DNA of 64,000 bases, taken from the NCBI RefSeq assembly GCF_003731765.1, contig NZ_MOAL01000006.1, forward strand, positions 656,105 through 720,104, given 5' to 3'. Source of the DNA: Pseudomonas chlororaphis (GTDB lineage Bacteria; Pseudomonadota; Gammaproteobacteria; Pseudomonadales; Pseudomonadaceae). Positions within the stretch are counted from its first letter, which is position 1; every line of letters begins with the position of its first letter. Both the position numbers and the translations under genes were made by a program. The notes below the pieces were generated by a model. That model made no database searches and was not told where the DNA came from. It saw only the letters and a program-made list of their open reading frames with translations. Of the stretch, positions 52,100-60,444 are shown piece after piece.

Positions 52100-53686
52100 A
52101 TGGAATGGATTGCAGACCCCACGGCCTGGCTTGGCCTTCTGACCCTGATTGTCCTGGAGCTGGTGCTGGGCATCGACAACCTGGTGTTTATCGCCATCCT
52201 GGCCGACAAGCTGCCACCGGAGCAGCGTGACCGTGCGCGGCTGATCGGCCTGTCCCTGGCGCTGCTGATGCGCCTGGGCCTGTTGGCGAGTATTTCCTGG
52301 ATGGTGACCCTGACCCAGCCGCTGTTCGAGGTGTTCGACAAGAGCTTCTCGGGCCGTGACCTGATCATGCTGTTCGGCGGTGTGTTCCTGTTGTTCAAGG
52401 CCACCATGGAATTGCATGAACGCCTGGAAGGCCACGTCAGCCAACGGACCGGCAATGCCGCTTACGCGATGTTCTGGCCGATCGTGGCGCAGATCGTGGT
52501 GCTGGACGCGGTGTTCTCCCTGGACGCGGTGATTACCGCGGTGGGCATGGTCGAGCACCTGTCGGTGATGATGATTGCGGTGGTGGTGTCCATCGGCGTG
52601 ATGATCGTTGCCAGCAAGCCGCTGACGCGCTTCGTCAACGAACACCCGACGGTGATCATGCTGTGCCTGGGCTTCCTGATGATGATCGGCTTCAGCCTGA
52701 CCGCCGAAGGCCTGGGCTTCCATATCCCCAAAGGCTACCTGTACGCGGCCATCGGTTTCTCGATCCTCATCGAGCTGTTCAACCAGGTCGCCCGTGCGCG
52801 GCGCAAGAAGTCCATGCAGGGCCTGCGCCCCATGCGTGAGCGCACCGCCCATGCGGTTCTGCGCTTGCTGGGCGGGCGCAAGCTGGCCGCCGAGGAGGTG
52901 GGCGAAGAGATTGCCGACCTGCTAGACAACGGTGAGGAAAACACCGCCGAGCTGTTCGACCGCCGTGAGCGGGTGATGATCAGCGGTGTGCTGCAACTGG
53001 CCGAACGGCCGATTCGCACCCTGATGACGGTGCGTGCCGATGTGGATTACATCGACCTGGCCGACAGCCCGGAAGTGATCCGGACCAAGCTGATGCATTC
53101 GTCCTACTCGCGTCTGCCGCTGATTCGCGACGGTGCGGTGGATGAACCCCTGGGGTTCGTGCACAAGAAGGAGTTGCTCAAGGAATACCTGGCCGGCAAC
53201 GAGCCGAACCTGGAACACCTGGCGCGTCAGGCGATCAACCTGCTGGACAGTTTTTCGATCCTCAACGCCTTGGAGCAGATGCGTAAGGCCTCGACCCACA
53301 TTGCCTTTGTGATCAACGAATTCGGCGACTTTGTCGGCGTGTTGAGCATGACCGACATTCTGGAGTCGATTGCCGGCGAGCTGCCCGACGCCAGCGAAAT
53401 CGAAGGGCCGGACATTGTCGAGGAGCAGGGCGGCTTTGTGGTCAGCGGTGCCTTGAATCTGTCGCAGATCCGCCAGCGCACCGGCTTCCAGGCCGAAGCC
53501 ACCGAGGACTACCAGACCCTGGCCGGCTTGGTGATGAGCCTGCTGGACCGCTTGCCGGTCAAGGGCGACCGCCTGGAGTGGCAAGGCTGGAGCCTGCAGG
53601 TGGCGGCCGTGGAGGAGCGGCGGGTGACCCGGGTGCTGCTGTCGCCACTGGCGCCGGTGCAGGGTGTGGAAAGCGTGCTGCCTTGA
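52100..53686 (+). CDS. TerC-like membrane protein with CBS and CorC/HlyC domains
   Basis: A 528-residue YoaE/YegH-type protein. The N-terminal TerC domain (1-235, about seven helices) carries the acidic metal motifs LELVLGIDNLVF and VLDAVFSLDAVITAVGM. A CBS pair covers about 300-425 (RPIRTLMTVRADVDYIDL, SRLPLIRD, FVINEFGDFVGVLS). The CorC/HlyC transporter-associated domain covers about 445-520. TerC proteins export manganese or other metals from the cytoplasm or during protein secretion; the ligand is unproven here. The ATG at 52100 lies behind an unusually long leader. Confidence 0.92.
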   Translation: MEWIADPTAWLGLLTLIVLELVLGIDNLVFIAILADKLPPEQRDRARLIGLSLALLMRLGLLASISWMVTLTQPLFEVFDKSFSGRDLIMLFGGVFLLFKATMELHERLEGHVSQRTGNAAYAMFWPIVAQIVVLDAVFSLDAVITAVGMVEHLSVMMIAVVVSIGVMIVASKPLTRFVNEHPTVIMLCLGFLMMIGFSLTAEGLGFHIPKGYLYAAIGFSILIELFNQVARARRKKSMQGLRPMRERTAHAVLRLLGGRKLAAEEVGEEIADLLDNGEENTAELFDRRERVMISGVLQLAERPIRTLMTVRADVDYIDLADSPEVIRTKLMHSSYSRLPLIRDGAVDEPLGFVHKKELLKEYLAGNEPNLEHLARQAINLLDSFSILNALEQMRKASTHIAFVINEFGDFVGVLSMTDILESIAGELPDASEIEGPDIVEEQGGFVVSGALNLSQIRQRTGFQAEATEDYQTLAGLVMSLLDRLPVKGDRLEWQGWSLQVAAVEERRVTRVLLSPLAPVQGVESVLP

Positions 53687-53786
53687 TGGCCCCGAGCGCG
53701 GTGTGAGCTGCGCTCGACCCTGTGCTGAGGCTGCCTGGCGAGCGGTTCAACGAGGTCGGGTAGCTGGAAAACTGGCGACGTTAAAT

Positions 53787-53801
53787 TGGCGATAATCGCC
53801 A
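53787..53801. promoter_or_regulatory. Perfect palindrome, candidate operator
   Basis: TGGCGAT-A-ATCGCCA is a perfect 7-1-7 inverted repeat in an AT-rich context, 132 bases upstream of the 29-residue membrane peptide gene. The binding protein is unknown. Confidence 0.45.
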
Positions 53802-53814
53802 TTTGTCGGGAGAT

Positions 53815-53838
53815 GAAAAAACGCCTCAAGAGAGGCGT
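53815..53838 (-). terminator. Intrinsic terminator reading leftwards
   Basis: On the minus strand ACGCCTC and GAGGCGT form a stem with a 4-base loop, followed by six T. No minus-strand gene ends here. Confidence 0.6.
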
Positions 53839-53932
53839 GTCAAAATGATGTCACTCGCGGTTACTATGCGCCTCAGACCGCAGGCTCCATCAGAGAGCCG
53901 CGGCAACAACGTTGGGTTACTGGGGAGCACAG

Positions 53933-54022
53933 ATGATGGGACGAGGTTTAGTGATGTACGCCTCAGGGATGCTGCTGGTATTGGCGGCGTTCGCCATCGT
54001 CATGCTGACGCTTCTGGGCTGA
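53933..54022 (+). CDS. 29-residue hydrophobic membrane peptide
   Basis: A very short ORF reading MMGRGLVMYASG, then a helix LLVLAAFAIVMLTLLG. A good ribosome site (GGGGAG) lies five bases before the ATG at 53933, the frame closes with TGA, and an intrinsic terminator follows 31 bases later. These three features support a real small-protein gene. The second ATG at 53936 is an alternative start. Single-helix peptides of this size often regulate membrane complexes; no specific role can be given. Confidence 0.65.
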   Translation: MMGRGLVMYASGMLLVLAAFAIVMLTLLG

Positions 54023-54052
54023 CCGCTGATGCGTTGAATTTCGTTATCGTTG

Positions 54053-54079
54053 AAAAAGGCATCCCTGGATGCCTTTTTT
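54053..54079. terminator. Bidirectional intrinsic terminator
   Basis: AAAAAGGCATCC and GGATGCCTTTTTT form a tight stem between the 29-residue peptide gene and yccF, with runs for both strands. Confidence 0.88.
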
Positions 54080-54087
54080 AATGCCTG

Positions 54088-54549
54088 TCAGTTCGGTTGA
54101 CGCACTTTCAGGGCCACGCTCTCGGCGTTGAAACGACGAGAAGCGGCAGCCACTTCCTTGCTGACCACGGTCTTGCCGATGGGCGCCAGGGCAATCCCGG
54201 CCAGCTTCAAGTGCTGGATCCCGAACGGGATGCCGATGATGGTGATAAAGCATGCCAGGGCCGAGCACAGGTGCCCGATGGCCAGCCAGATGCCTGCCAC
54301 CAGGAACCAGATGATGTTGCCGATCAAGCCCAGGCCGCTGGTGCCCAGGTCCTCTCGGTTATTCAACTCTTTGCGGCTGATGGCCTCCTTGCCGAACGGG
54401 AAGAACGAGAAGCTGCCGATCACAAAACAGGCGCGGCCCCAAGGGATGCCGATGATGCTGATAAACGCCAGCAGGCCATAGAGCCACCAGAGCAGGCCCA
54501 TAAACACGCCGCCGAGGATAAACCAGAGAAAATTGCCGATTGCACGCAT
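54088..54549 (-). CDS. YccF domain inner-membrane protein
   Basis: A 153-residue protein made of a duplicated YccF domain. The two halves read FLWFILGGVFMGLLWWLYGL...IIGIPWGRACFVI and IWFLVAGIWLAIGHL...IIGIPFGIQHLKL. The repeated IIGIPxG motif is diagnostic, and there are about four helices in total. The start at 54549 (MRAIGNFLWF) is the conserved one; the upstream extension is dropped. The molecular function is unknown. It lies 28 bases downstream of the lipoprotein gene on the same strand. Confidence 0.9.
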   Translation of the reverse strand: MRAIGNFLWFILGGVFMGLLWWLYGLLAFISIIGIPWGRACFVIGSFSFFPFGKEAISRKELNNREDLGTSGLGLIGNIIWFLVAGIWLAIGHLCSALACFITIIGIPFGIQHLKLAGIALAPIGKTVVSKEVAAASRRFNAESVALKVRQPN

Positions 54550-54577
54550 TTGCCGCTTCCTTGATTGCAGATGGATT

Positions 54578-55027
54578 TCACGGGGCGGAGGGTAGCGGAT
54601 GTACACCCACGGGGAAAAGCTGGTCGGTCAATTCCTCGATCTTTTCCTGCGCATTGATAAATTTGTCCATGCGTGCGCCGCCGGATTGCGAGTTGTAACT
54701 GGCGCTGCCGATGGGCTTGCCGTCCTGATACACAGTGATCTGCGCCATGGCCATGTACAGCGCCATGTCCCACCGCCACAGGCCGATGTACCGGCTGGAC
54801 AGCGGGCAGGCGTCAGGCTGGGCCGTAGAAGGCAGGGTCAGCACCTCGAAACCCTTGTTTTGCAGGGCCTGGCCATAGGCCTGGGTGAAGCCCTCACGTA
54901 GTCCGGTAGCGGGGATCAGGCATATTTTGCTACCTGCGGCGGGCGTCGGGTTCACCGGTGATACGTGCTGGGTAATGCTGCAGGCGGTCAGCAGCGAAAC
55001 AACGCCAAGCAGGAGCAGTGAGCGCAT
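54578..55027 (-). CDS. Lipoprotein of unknown function (Sbal_3080-like)
   Basis: A 149-residue lipoprotein with signal MRSLLLLGVVSLLTACS, whose lipobox LTAC puts the lipidated Cys at residue 16. The mature part carries ALQNKGFEVLTLPSTAQPDACP and RYIGLWRWDMALYMAMAQITVY, then IGSASYNSQSGG. This layout fits the Sbal_3080 lipoprotein family. The start at 55027 places the signal peptide first; the ATG at 55039 is an alternative. It is probably co-transcribed with yccF. Confidence 0.75.
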   Translation of the reverse strand: MRSLLLLGVVSLLTACSITQHVSPVNPTPAAGSKICLIPATGLREGFTQAYGQALQNKGFEVLTLPSTAQPDACPLSSRYIGLWRWDMALYMAMAQITVYQDGKPIGSASYNSQSGGARMDKFINAQEKIEELTDQLFPVGVHPLPSAP

Positions 55028-55068
55028 AAGAACATCCATGTGTCGGTCGCCAAGGGGTGGCGGGGTGG

Positions 55069-55218
55069 CCATATGCTATCCATTCAGACGAAGGGCGCAT
55101 AGGCACCGGCCAAGCCAATGTGACCATGGGCGAGTGCAAACCGACCTTTCGCGCAGGGCCGGTGACGGTGACGGTGCTGGAGTTAGGCGGGGCCATTGCG
55201 CCGAGACCGGGCCTGTAA
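55069..55218 (+). pseudogene. Possible coding remnant without a start
   Basis: One plus-strand frame reads GRIGTGQANVTMGECKPTF followed by RAGPVTVTVLELGGAIAPRP, then a stop. It is protein-like in composition but has no good start or ribosome site and no recognised family. It may be the tail of a decayed gene. Confidence 0.25.
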
Positions 55219-55296
55219 ACCGACGATGCGCTCCCCTTGGTCGTCGGACTGCCGGAGCATTGGGCCAGCGAACGTTGGTAGAGGCCGGTGAGGTTT

Positions 55297-56328
55297 TTAC
55301 GACGTGGGCAACGGCGGTTGGCTAAGCACCCCCAGCAACACCGGTATGTCCGAATCCTGCGCCGCAAAGTGGACCGTCACTTCACCTGTACCCGCTCCAG
55401 CGATCACCGCCGTGGCCTGGACGTGAAACGGCCCTATGCGAATGACATTACTGGCCAAGTCCTGGGCCTGAGCCAGGCTGTGGGCGGTCAAGGTCATGTT
55501 GGGCCGAAAGCCGACCAGTGCCCCTTTGGGCAGCAGGCCGATGGCGCCGTTGGCGCTGAAAAAATCGGGTGCGGTCGCCGGCAGCGTGTACCGGCCGGGA
55601 TCGAACAGCGCCGGGTTGAACCAGGCACCAGGGCTGAGGGGAAAGCGCCCAAACTGCTCCACGGACAGATCCATCTCGACCCAAGTATCGCCCGTCGGAG
55701 GCGAGGTCGATTGCAACGATGTGTTCGGGCGCCGCTCGATAAAGGGCGGCCATTGCGCTCCGCCCAGGGTTTGCCCCAGCAAGGCGGGTTGAGGCACGGG
55801 CGACACGCGGATGCGTGCCCGGTGCAGCAATCGTTGGCACGCGCGAGGGCCCTTGAGCACCGCGGTGCTGTTGCGCCAAGTGGGCAGTGTCTGGTCCCAG
55901 TTGTCCAGGCGGTAGCTGGGGCAAAACAAGGTGCTGGCCTGCGCTGCGTTGGCGGCCATATTGACGGCGGTCGGTTGTTGTAGGGAGGCCAGCCGGTATT
56001 GCTCCAGCGCCATCGGCAAGGGCGCCACCGGGATAGCCGGCGACGTGCCGGGCGCGGCCGGGTGCAACGGCGGCGCGCTGCTCAGCAGGTAGTCGAGGTA
56101 GACCCCGTAGGCGGAAAACAGGTCGCTGTGGGGCGAGTAACTGGGCGTGGGGGCGGGGATGGCATTGCCCAGTTGGTAGATGCTCCAGTTGCGGATCCCG
56201 GGGTCTGCGCTGCCCAGGTCACTGAAGGTGTTGATGGCGGTGATGGACAGTAGTTCGCCGCTGGCGACCTGTGCCCACTCGGTGAGGGTCTGTTGGTACA
56301 ACTGCCAGATCGAGGAGTCGTTCGGCAC
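55297..56328 (-). CDS. Unknown protein, second member of a paralogous pair
   Basis: A 343-residue protein with no signal peptide. A GTG at 56328 (then PNDSSIWQLYQQTL) is chosen because it aligns with the start of the larger neighbour and has AAAGAG upstream. The frame extends to a TTG inside a hairpin. The N-terminus (TFSDLGSADPGIRN, then APTPSYSPHSDLFSAYGVYL) and the C-terminus (IRIGPFHV, then SDIPVLLGVLS) match corresponding parts of the upstream gene product (SDIPVLLGVLS versus STVPILLGVIS). The middle is shorter. Predicted beta-rich. No known family was recognised. Confidence 0.75.
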   Translation of the reverse strand: MPNDSSIWQLYQQTLTEWAQVASGELLSITAINTFSDLGSADPGIRNWSIYQLGNAIPAPTPSYSPHSDLFSAYGVYLDYLLSSAPPLHPAAPGTSPAIPVAPLPMALEQYRLASLQQPTAVNMAANAAQASTLFCPSYRLDNWDQTLPTWRNSTAVLKGPRACQRLLHRARIRVSPVPQPALLGQTLGGAQWPPFIERRPNTSLQSTSPPTGDTWVEMDLSVEQFGRFPLSPGAWFNPALFDPGRYTLPATAPDFFSANGAIGLLPKGALVGFRPNMTLTAHSLAQAQDLASNVIRIGPFHVQATAVIAGAGTGEVTVHFAAQDSDIPVLLGVLSQPPLPTS

Positions 56329-56353
56329 GAGGCAGGCTCTTTGTGGTGCGTTC

Positions 56354-56388
56354 GACTCCCCCTTGGTTGTCGTGGCCAAGGGGGAGTC
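56354..56388 (-). other. Intercistronic hairpin between the paralogs
   Basis: GACTCCCCCTTGG and CCAAGGGGGAGTC are a perfect 13-pair inverted repeat with a 9-base loop. It lies 10 bases downstream of the first paralog's stop, and no U-run follows. It may moderate read-through or protect the upstream message. Confidence 0.7.
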
Positions 56389-56397
56389 GGGCAGGGG

Positions 56398-57756
56398 CTA
56401 GACGCCGAGTTTATTGCTGATAACGCCGAGTAGGATTGGCACGGTGCTGCTCAGTGGGCCGATAGTCACCGAGGCGGAGGCATCGTTGAACTGGATGTCC
56501 TGTTTGCTGCCGTTGGTCGAGGTGCTCAGGGAGCCGAGACGGAACGGACCGATGCCGATCGATGTGGTGGTGTTGGCTTGCCAGTTGCTTTTGACGTTGC
56601 TGTAGTCATTGGCGTTCATGGTCAGGGTCACCGTGGGTTCAAAACCCAGCACCACTTGGGTAGCGATCGCGGACAAAGCACCGCCGTCGCCGAAAAACGC
56701 CGGTGCGCCGGACTTCAGACGGTTGTGATTGAGGGCTACCAGGCCGGCATCCCACCATTGCCCTGGCGCGATGAAAAAACTGCCGAGCCCGGTGAAGTCC
56801 ACTTGCAGGGAGAAGTCGCTGCTGCTGGTGTTGATGCTGGTTTTCTGGCCGCTGGTGGAGCCTCCCAGAGAGAAGTTGAAGAAGTCGCCGAACAGGCTGG
56901 CATTGGCGGAGGCACTCCAGCCGAACTGGTCCAGGCTGTAGGAGTTGCTGCTGGAAGTAATGCGGATCGACCCTCCGGCTTGGTGCTTGCCCGCGACGCT
57001 GGCGGCTTGCCACTCGCTGTATTTGGTACCGAATGCCTGGAGGGTGTAGGACGGTGCCAGTGAGAAAACCAGGTCGCTGGTGGGCGTTGGCGCGTTGCCG
57101 CCGATCGTCACCGGCTGGGAGCCTGGTGGGGCGATGCTGCCGGAGGCCACCTTCATGTTGAAGGCATTCTGGCCCAGCAGGCTTTGCGCGCCGTTCAGCC
57201 CAACTTTGGTCCTGGCTTGCTGGAGGACGGTGTAGCCGGGGCCGTAGACCTGGATCATCAGGCTGTCATAGGCGCTGGCAGCGCCGATCAGTGCATTGTT
57301 CGCTGAAACATAGGCCGGGTAGTTTTGCCCCACCCAATCCTGGAAGGCCGGGATGTTGGGGAAGATGTTTTTGGCCGTGTTATAGGCGCTGAAGGCTTTG
57401 CCCTGGGCTGTGGTGAAGGTGTCTTGCGCCGAGTTCAGATTGGCGGTGGCGATGTTCACCTGGCTGGTCAGGTTCGGGTTGAGCACGGCGCCCGGGTCGA
57501 TCCAGTCGAGGAAGGTGGCATAGCTCGAAAGCAGGCTGCTGCCGGCCGAGTAGGATGGGCTGTTGGCCGGCACCACATCGCCGAGGCCATGGATGTAATA
57601 GTTGCCGACGGCGGGCTCGCTATTGCCCAAATCGATATTGAGGGTGGTCGAGCCAGCACTGAATTGTTGCTGCGGGCCAATGCCAGCCGGCAGGGTGATT
57701 GCCTGCAGCTCTCCCATCCATTTTTTCCACAAGTCCAGCGTATCCACATTAGCCAT
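56398..57756 (-). CDS. Unknown protein, first member of a paralogous pair
   Basis: A 452-residue protein without signal peptide or membrane helices, rich in Ser, Thr, Asn and Gly. The start at 57756 (MANVDTLDLWKKWMGEL) follows GGAG. Residues 40-85 hold NIDLGNSEPAVGNYYIHGLG and PSYSAGSSLLSSYATFLDWI. The C-terminal half is beta-strand-like with SLGGSTSGQKTSINTSSSDF and PTVTLTMNANDYSNVKSNW, ending PILLGVISNKLGV. It is clearly homologous to the next gene in the operon. A secreted or toxin-like beta-structure is possible, but nothing identifies a function. Confidence 0.8.
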   Translation of the reverse strand: MANVDTLDLWKKWMGELQAITLPAGIGPQQQFSAGSTTLNIDLGNSEPAVGNYYIHGLGDVVPANSPSYSAGSSLLSSYATFLDWIDPGAVLNPNLTSQVNIATANLNSAQDTFTTAQGKAFSAYNTAKNIFPNIPAFQDWVGQNYPAYVSANNALIGAASAYDSLMIQVYGPGYTVLQQARTKVGLNGAQSLLGQNAFNMKVASGSIAPPGSQPVTIGGNAPTPTSDLVFSLAPSYTLQAFGTKYSEWQAASVAGKHQAGGSIRITSSSNSYSLDQFGWSASANASLFGDFFNFSLGGSTSGQKTSINTSSSDFSLQVDFTGLGSFFIAPGQWWDAGLVALNHNRLKSGAPAFFGDGGALSAIATQVVLGFEPTVTLTMNANDYSNVKSNWQANTTTSIGIGPFRLGSLSTSTNGSKQDIQFNDASASVTIGPLSSTVPILLGVISNKLGV

Positions 57757-57959
57757 GTCGTCTTGCTCCATATCGGTTGGGAAAACCGCGCATCGTGGCC
57801 ACTGCCACGACCTCCAGTAGCGCTCGATGGGGTGCATCCATCGCTCGCCGGGAACAAAAGACTAAGGGTTGGTGGCGTGCGTGAATCTGCGCCTGCTGCT
57901 GATTTGCGGCCTCCGGGAGGCTGATTTCCCATCGGTATGTTTACCGATGCCTCCGGGCA

Positions 57960-58610
57960 TTAACACCAGCCTTCGCGCAGGGCATAGCGGGTCAACTGGG
58001 CAATGCCCTTGATCCCCAGCTTGCGCATGATGTGCTCGCGGTGGGTGCTGACGGTCTTGCTGCTGATGTGCATGCGCTCGGCAATGTCCCGGGTGGTCAG
58101 GCCCTCCACCAGCAACTGGAGAATCTGCCGTTCCCGCGGACTCAAGGGAGGCCCTTCACCACCGGGTTGTCGGGCGGGGTTCGAGCGCTGGCTGATGACC
58201 ATCGCGGTGGCGATCTCCGGGGACAGGTAAAACTTGCCTTGGGCCACGGCCTGCACGGCCTTGAGCAACTCGTCCACGGCGCAGTCCTTGAGCAGGTACC
58301 CCGAGGCCCCGGCGTCCAGGGCGGCACTGACCCGGCGTTGCTCGCCGTGGGCCGAGACGCAGAGAAAACGCGGCGCCAGAGCCTTGCGTTGGGCGCGAAG
58401 CATGGTGTCGATGCCATTCAGCAGCGGCATTTCAAGGTCGATGATCACCAGGTCCACAGGTTGTTCGGCGATCAGCGCCAAGGCTTCCAGGCCATTGGCC
58501 GCGTGCCCGACGATTTTCAGTCCGGGCTCCTTGCTCAGCAACGCGGCCAGGCCCTGGCGAAACAGCACATGGTCGTCGGCCAACAGGATGTTCATCGGGC
58601 TGGGCGTCAT
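57960..58610 (-). CDS. NarL/FixJ-type response regulator
   Basis: A 216-residue two-component regulator. The receiver domain has the acidic pair LLADDHVLFR, phospho-Asp in VIIDLEMPLLNG near residue 58, and Lys in GYLLKDCAVDEL near 108. A linker near 140 leads to the LuxR helix-turn-helix (PPLSPRERQILQLLVEGLTT, then KTVSTHREHIMRKLGI, about 153-205). The ATG at 58610 overlaps the kinase stop (ATGA); MNILLADDH at 58595 is the alternative start. It is paired with the adjacent kinase and lies upstream, on the same strand, of the unknown paralog pair. Confidence 0.93.
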   Translation of the reverse strand: MTPSPMNILLADDHVLFRQGLAALLSKEPGLKIVGHAANGLEALALIAEQPVDLVIIDLEMPLLNGIDTMLRAQRKALAPRFLCVSAHGEQRRVSAALDAGASGYLLKDCAVDELLKAVQAVAQGKFYLSPEIATAMVISQRSNPARQPGGEGPPLSPRERQILQLLVEGLTTRDIAERMHISSKTVSTHREHIMRKLGIKGIAQLTRYALREGWC

Positions 58611-59287
58611 GAGGCACCCCGTGCCGCGCGGCCGAGCGGTTGGCCTGGCACCAGCAGGTGCACGCGAGCGCCCTGGCCTGCGTTGCCATCCAGCACGAGC
58701 GAGCCCTGCAGGGCTTTGAGTTGCAAGGCGATGCTGCACAGGCCGAAGCCTCGGGACGAGCCTCTGACCCCCGGTGGAAAGCCACAGCCGTTGTCTTCGA
58801 CGCTCAGGGTCAACTGCCGGTCCTGATAGGTGCAGCGCAGGGTGGCCTGGGTGGCGCCGCTGTGCTTGCGCACATTGCTCAGCAACTCCTCGGCCATGCG
58901 CAACAGGGCCTTGGTGGTGTCCGGGGGCAATGGGCTGTGAAGGTGCTGCAGCTCCAGGGTGATGGGCGCAGCGTCGGGAAAACGCGCCCCGACTTCCCGG
59001 ACCAGCCTGGCCAGCCCTTGTTCCAAGGGCGGCGGGGCCTGGTTGCCGAGGTCATGCAGCACCCGACGCAGGCTGCTGGAGGCTTCGCGGATCAACGCTT
59101 GGACCTCTTCGACCAAGGGTTTGACGTCGCTGGCGGCAACCTGCTCCCCCAGTTCGGCCAGGCGCAGTTGGGCCAGTGCCAGATGCTGTCCGGCGTGATC
59201 GTGCAGTTGGCAGGCAATCCGCAGGCGTTCGTGCTCCAAAGGGGACGGGCAGGCAGGCGGTGGGACACACTTGGGGTGGCGTGACAT
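58607..59287 (-). CDS. NarX-type histidine kinase lacking a sensor domain
   Basis: A 226-residue kinase consisting only of the catalytic core. The HisKA_3 dimerisation helix has the phosphorylatable His in RIACQLHDHAGQHLALAQ (about residue 30). The HATPase domain (about 130-215) has the N box EELLSNVRKHSGA, the D box VEDNGCGFPPG and the GFGL box. No transmembrane or PAS domain precedes the H box, so it must sense through a partner or cytosolic signal. It is coupled by overlap to the response regulator. Confidence 0.9.
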   Translation of the reverse strand: MSRHPKCVPPPACPSPLEHERLRIACQLHDHAGQHLALAQLRLAELGEQVAASDVKPLVEEVQALIREASSSLRRVLHDLGNQAPPPLEQGLARLVREVGARFPDAAPITLELQHLHSPLPPDTTKALLRMAEELLSNVRKHSGATQATLRCTYQDRQLTLSVEDNGCGFPPGVRGSSRGFGLCSIALQLKALQGSLVLDGNAGQGARVHLLVPGQPLGRAARGAS

Positions 59288-59830
59288 TCCATGTCTCCAT
59301 TGACGACGTTTAGGTTCGTGCGCAGTGCCCGAACAGGTGCAGTGCTGCTGGCCTTCCTGGCCATGGCCGCCGTTGTGCGGGAGGTGGCCAGGAGGGGATG
59401 GGTCGAGGCAGTGTCGAGAGGTTGCGGTTGCCGCTCAGAGTGCGCCTGTTGCCCTGTGCCGTGAATGTCCGGTGCCGTTCGGGGTTCCCTGTTTCGAACG
59501 GGCTGTGTTGAACCGGGCTCGGCCGACTGTGCTCCGGCGATGGGGCAATATCCTGGCTGGCGATTCCTCCGGCAATGAAGCTCGAGGGGGAGGGCACGCC
59601 TGCTTGGCCTGCCCTGGCCCGAAGGTGGTGATGAGGTAACGGATAATGGCTAATTGAAATTAAGCTGGGCGAGTGTAGCGTGGGTTTTGTGGCCGGGTGA
59701 AGCCGTTATACGCCCGCCGGCTGGGGAATTTTGTAAAGGTTTCGAGACAATGGAGACGCACGATAGCGCCATCTGGGCTATCGAGCCGCGCAACTCGGCG
59801 GGGCCGGGCCTTGGCTCGTCAGCCAGGGGG
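59288..59830. other. Intergenic region with no supported gene
   Basis: About 540 bases. Reading frames of 60-105 codons exist on both strands, but none has protein-like conservation cues or a convincing start. An AT-rich patch near 59640-59690 could be the promoter of the kinase operon. An inverted repeat CGATAGC/GCTATCG at 59761-59783 may terminate the minus-strand AsnC gene. Confidence 0.4.
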
Positions 59831-60310
59831 TCAGCTCAACGTCAGGTAGGTGAGAGGCAAGGTGTTGCTGACCTTGATGTCTCGCAGGGAAATGTTCGAG
59901 CAGATACTCAGCACACCGGGCAGTTTTCTCAGGACTTTTTCCACGAAGCGGCTGTAGTCGTCCAGGTCCCGGGCCACCACCTGCAACAGGAAATCGGCTT
60001 CGCCCGTGGTGTTGTGGCAAGCCAGGACGTTGGGGCAGGCGATGATGATGTTTTCGAACTCGGCGGTGACCTCTTCCCCATGCTGGGTGCAGGCGATCTG
60101 CACAAAAGCCATGACCCCCATGCCGAGCTTTCGGCGGTTCAGCAAAGCCTGGTAACCCTCGATCACCCCAGCGTCTTCCAGGCGCTTTTGCCGGCGCCAG
60201 CAAGAGGCCTCGCTCATCCCCAGTTGCTCGGCCAGCTTGGCATTGGACAGCTTGCCGTCCTGCTGCAGGCGGTCGGCAATGGCGGCGTCCAGTTTGTCGA
60301 ATTTTTCCAC
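59831..60310 (-). CDS. Lrp/AsnC family transcriptional regulator
   Basis: A 159-residue regulator. The helix-turn-helix domain covers residues 1-55 (KLDAAIADRLQQDGKLSNAK, then GMSEASCWRRQKRLE). The RAM domain covers about 65-140 (GVMAFVQIACTQHG and CHNTTGEADFLLQVVARD). A GTG at 60310 with AAGGA eight bases upstream is chosen; a TTG at 60316 is also possible. No ATG serves as a start. It is divergent from the alcohol dehydrogenase gene, 134 bases apart, and probably controls it. Confidence 0.9.
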   Translation of the reverse strand: MEKFDKLDAAIADRLQQDGKLSNAKLAEQLGMSEASCWRRQKRLEDAGVIEGYQALLNRRKLGMGVMAFVQIACTQHGEEVTAEFENIIIACPNVLACHNTTGEADFLLQVVARDLDDYSRFVEKVLRKLPGVLSICSNISLRDIKVSNTLPLTYLTLS

Positions 60311-60444
60311 CTGCAAGATCCTTTCAGTAACGGCTGGAGATCTGTAAGGCTATTTCGAGTTCTTCGATTATTCAACGGCAAATAGAAAGGTAAATTCACT
60401 CAGCGTCTTCATACTGATGAAATGTTTCAGATAAGGAGCAGTTC

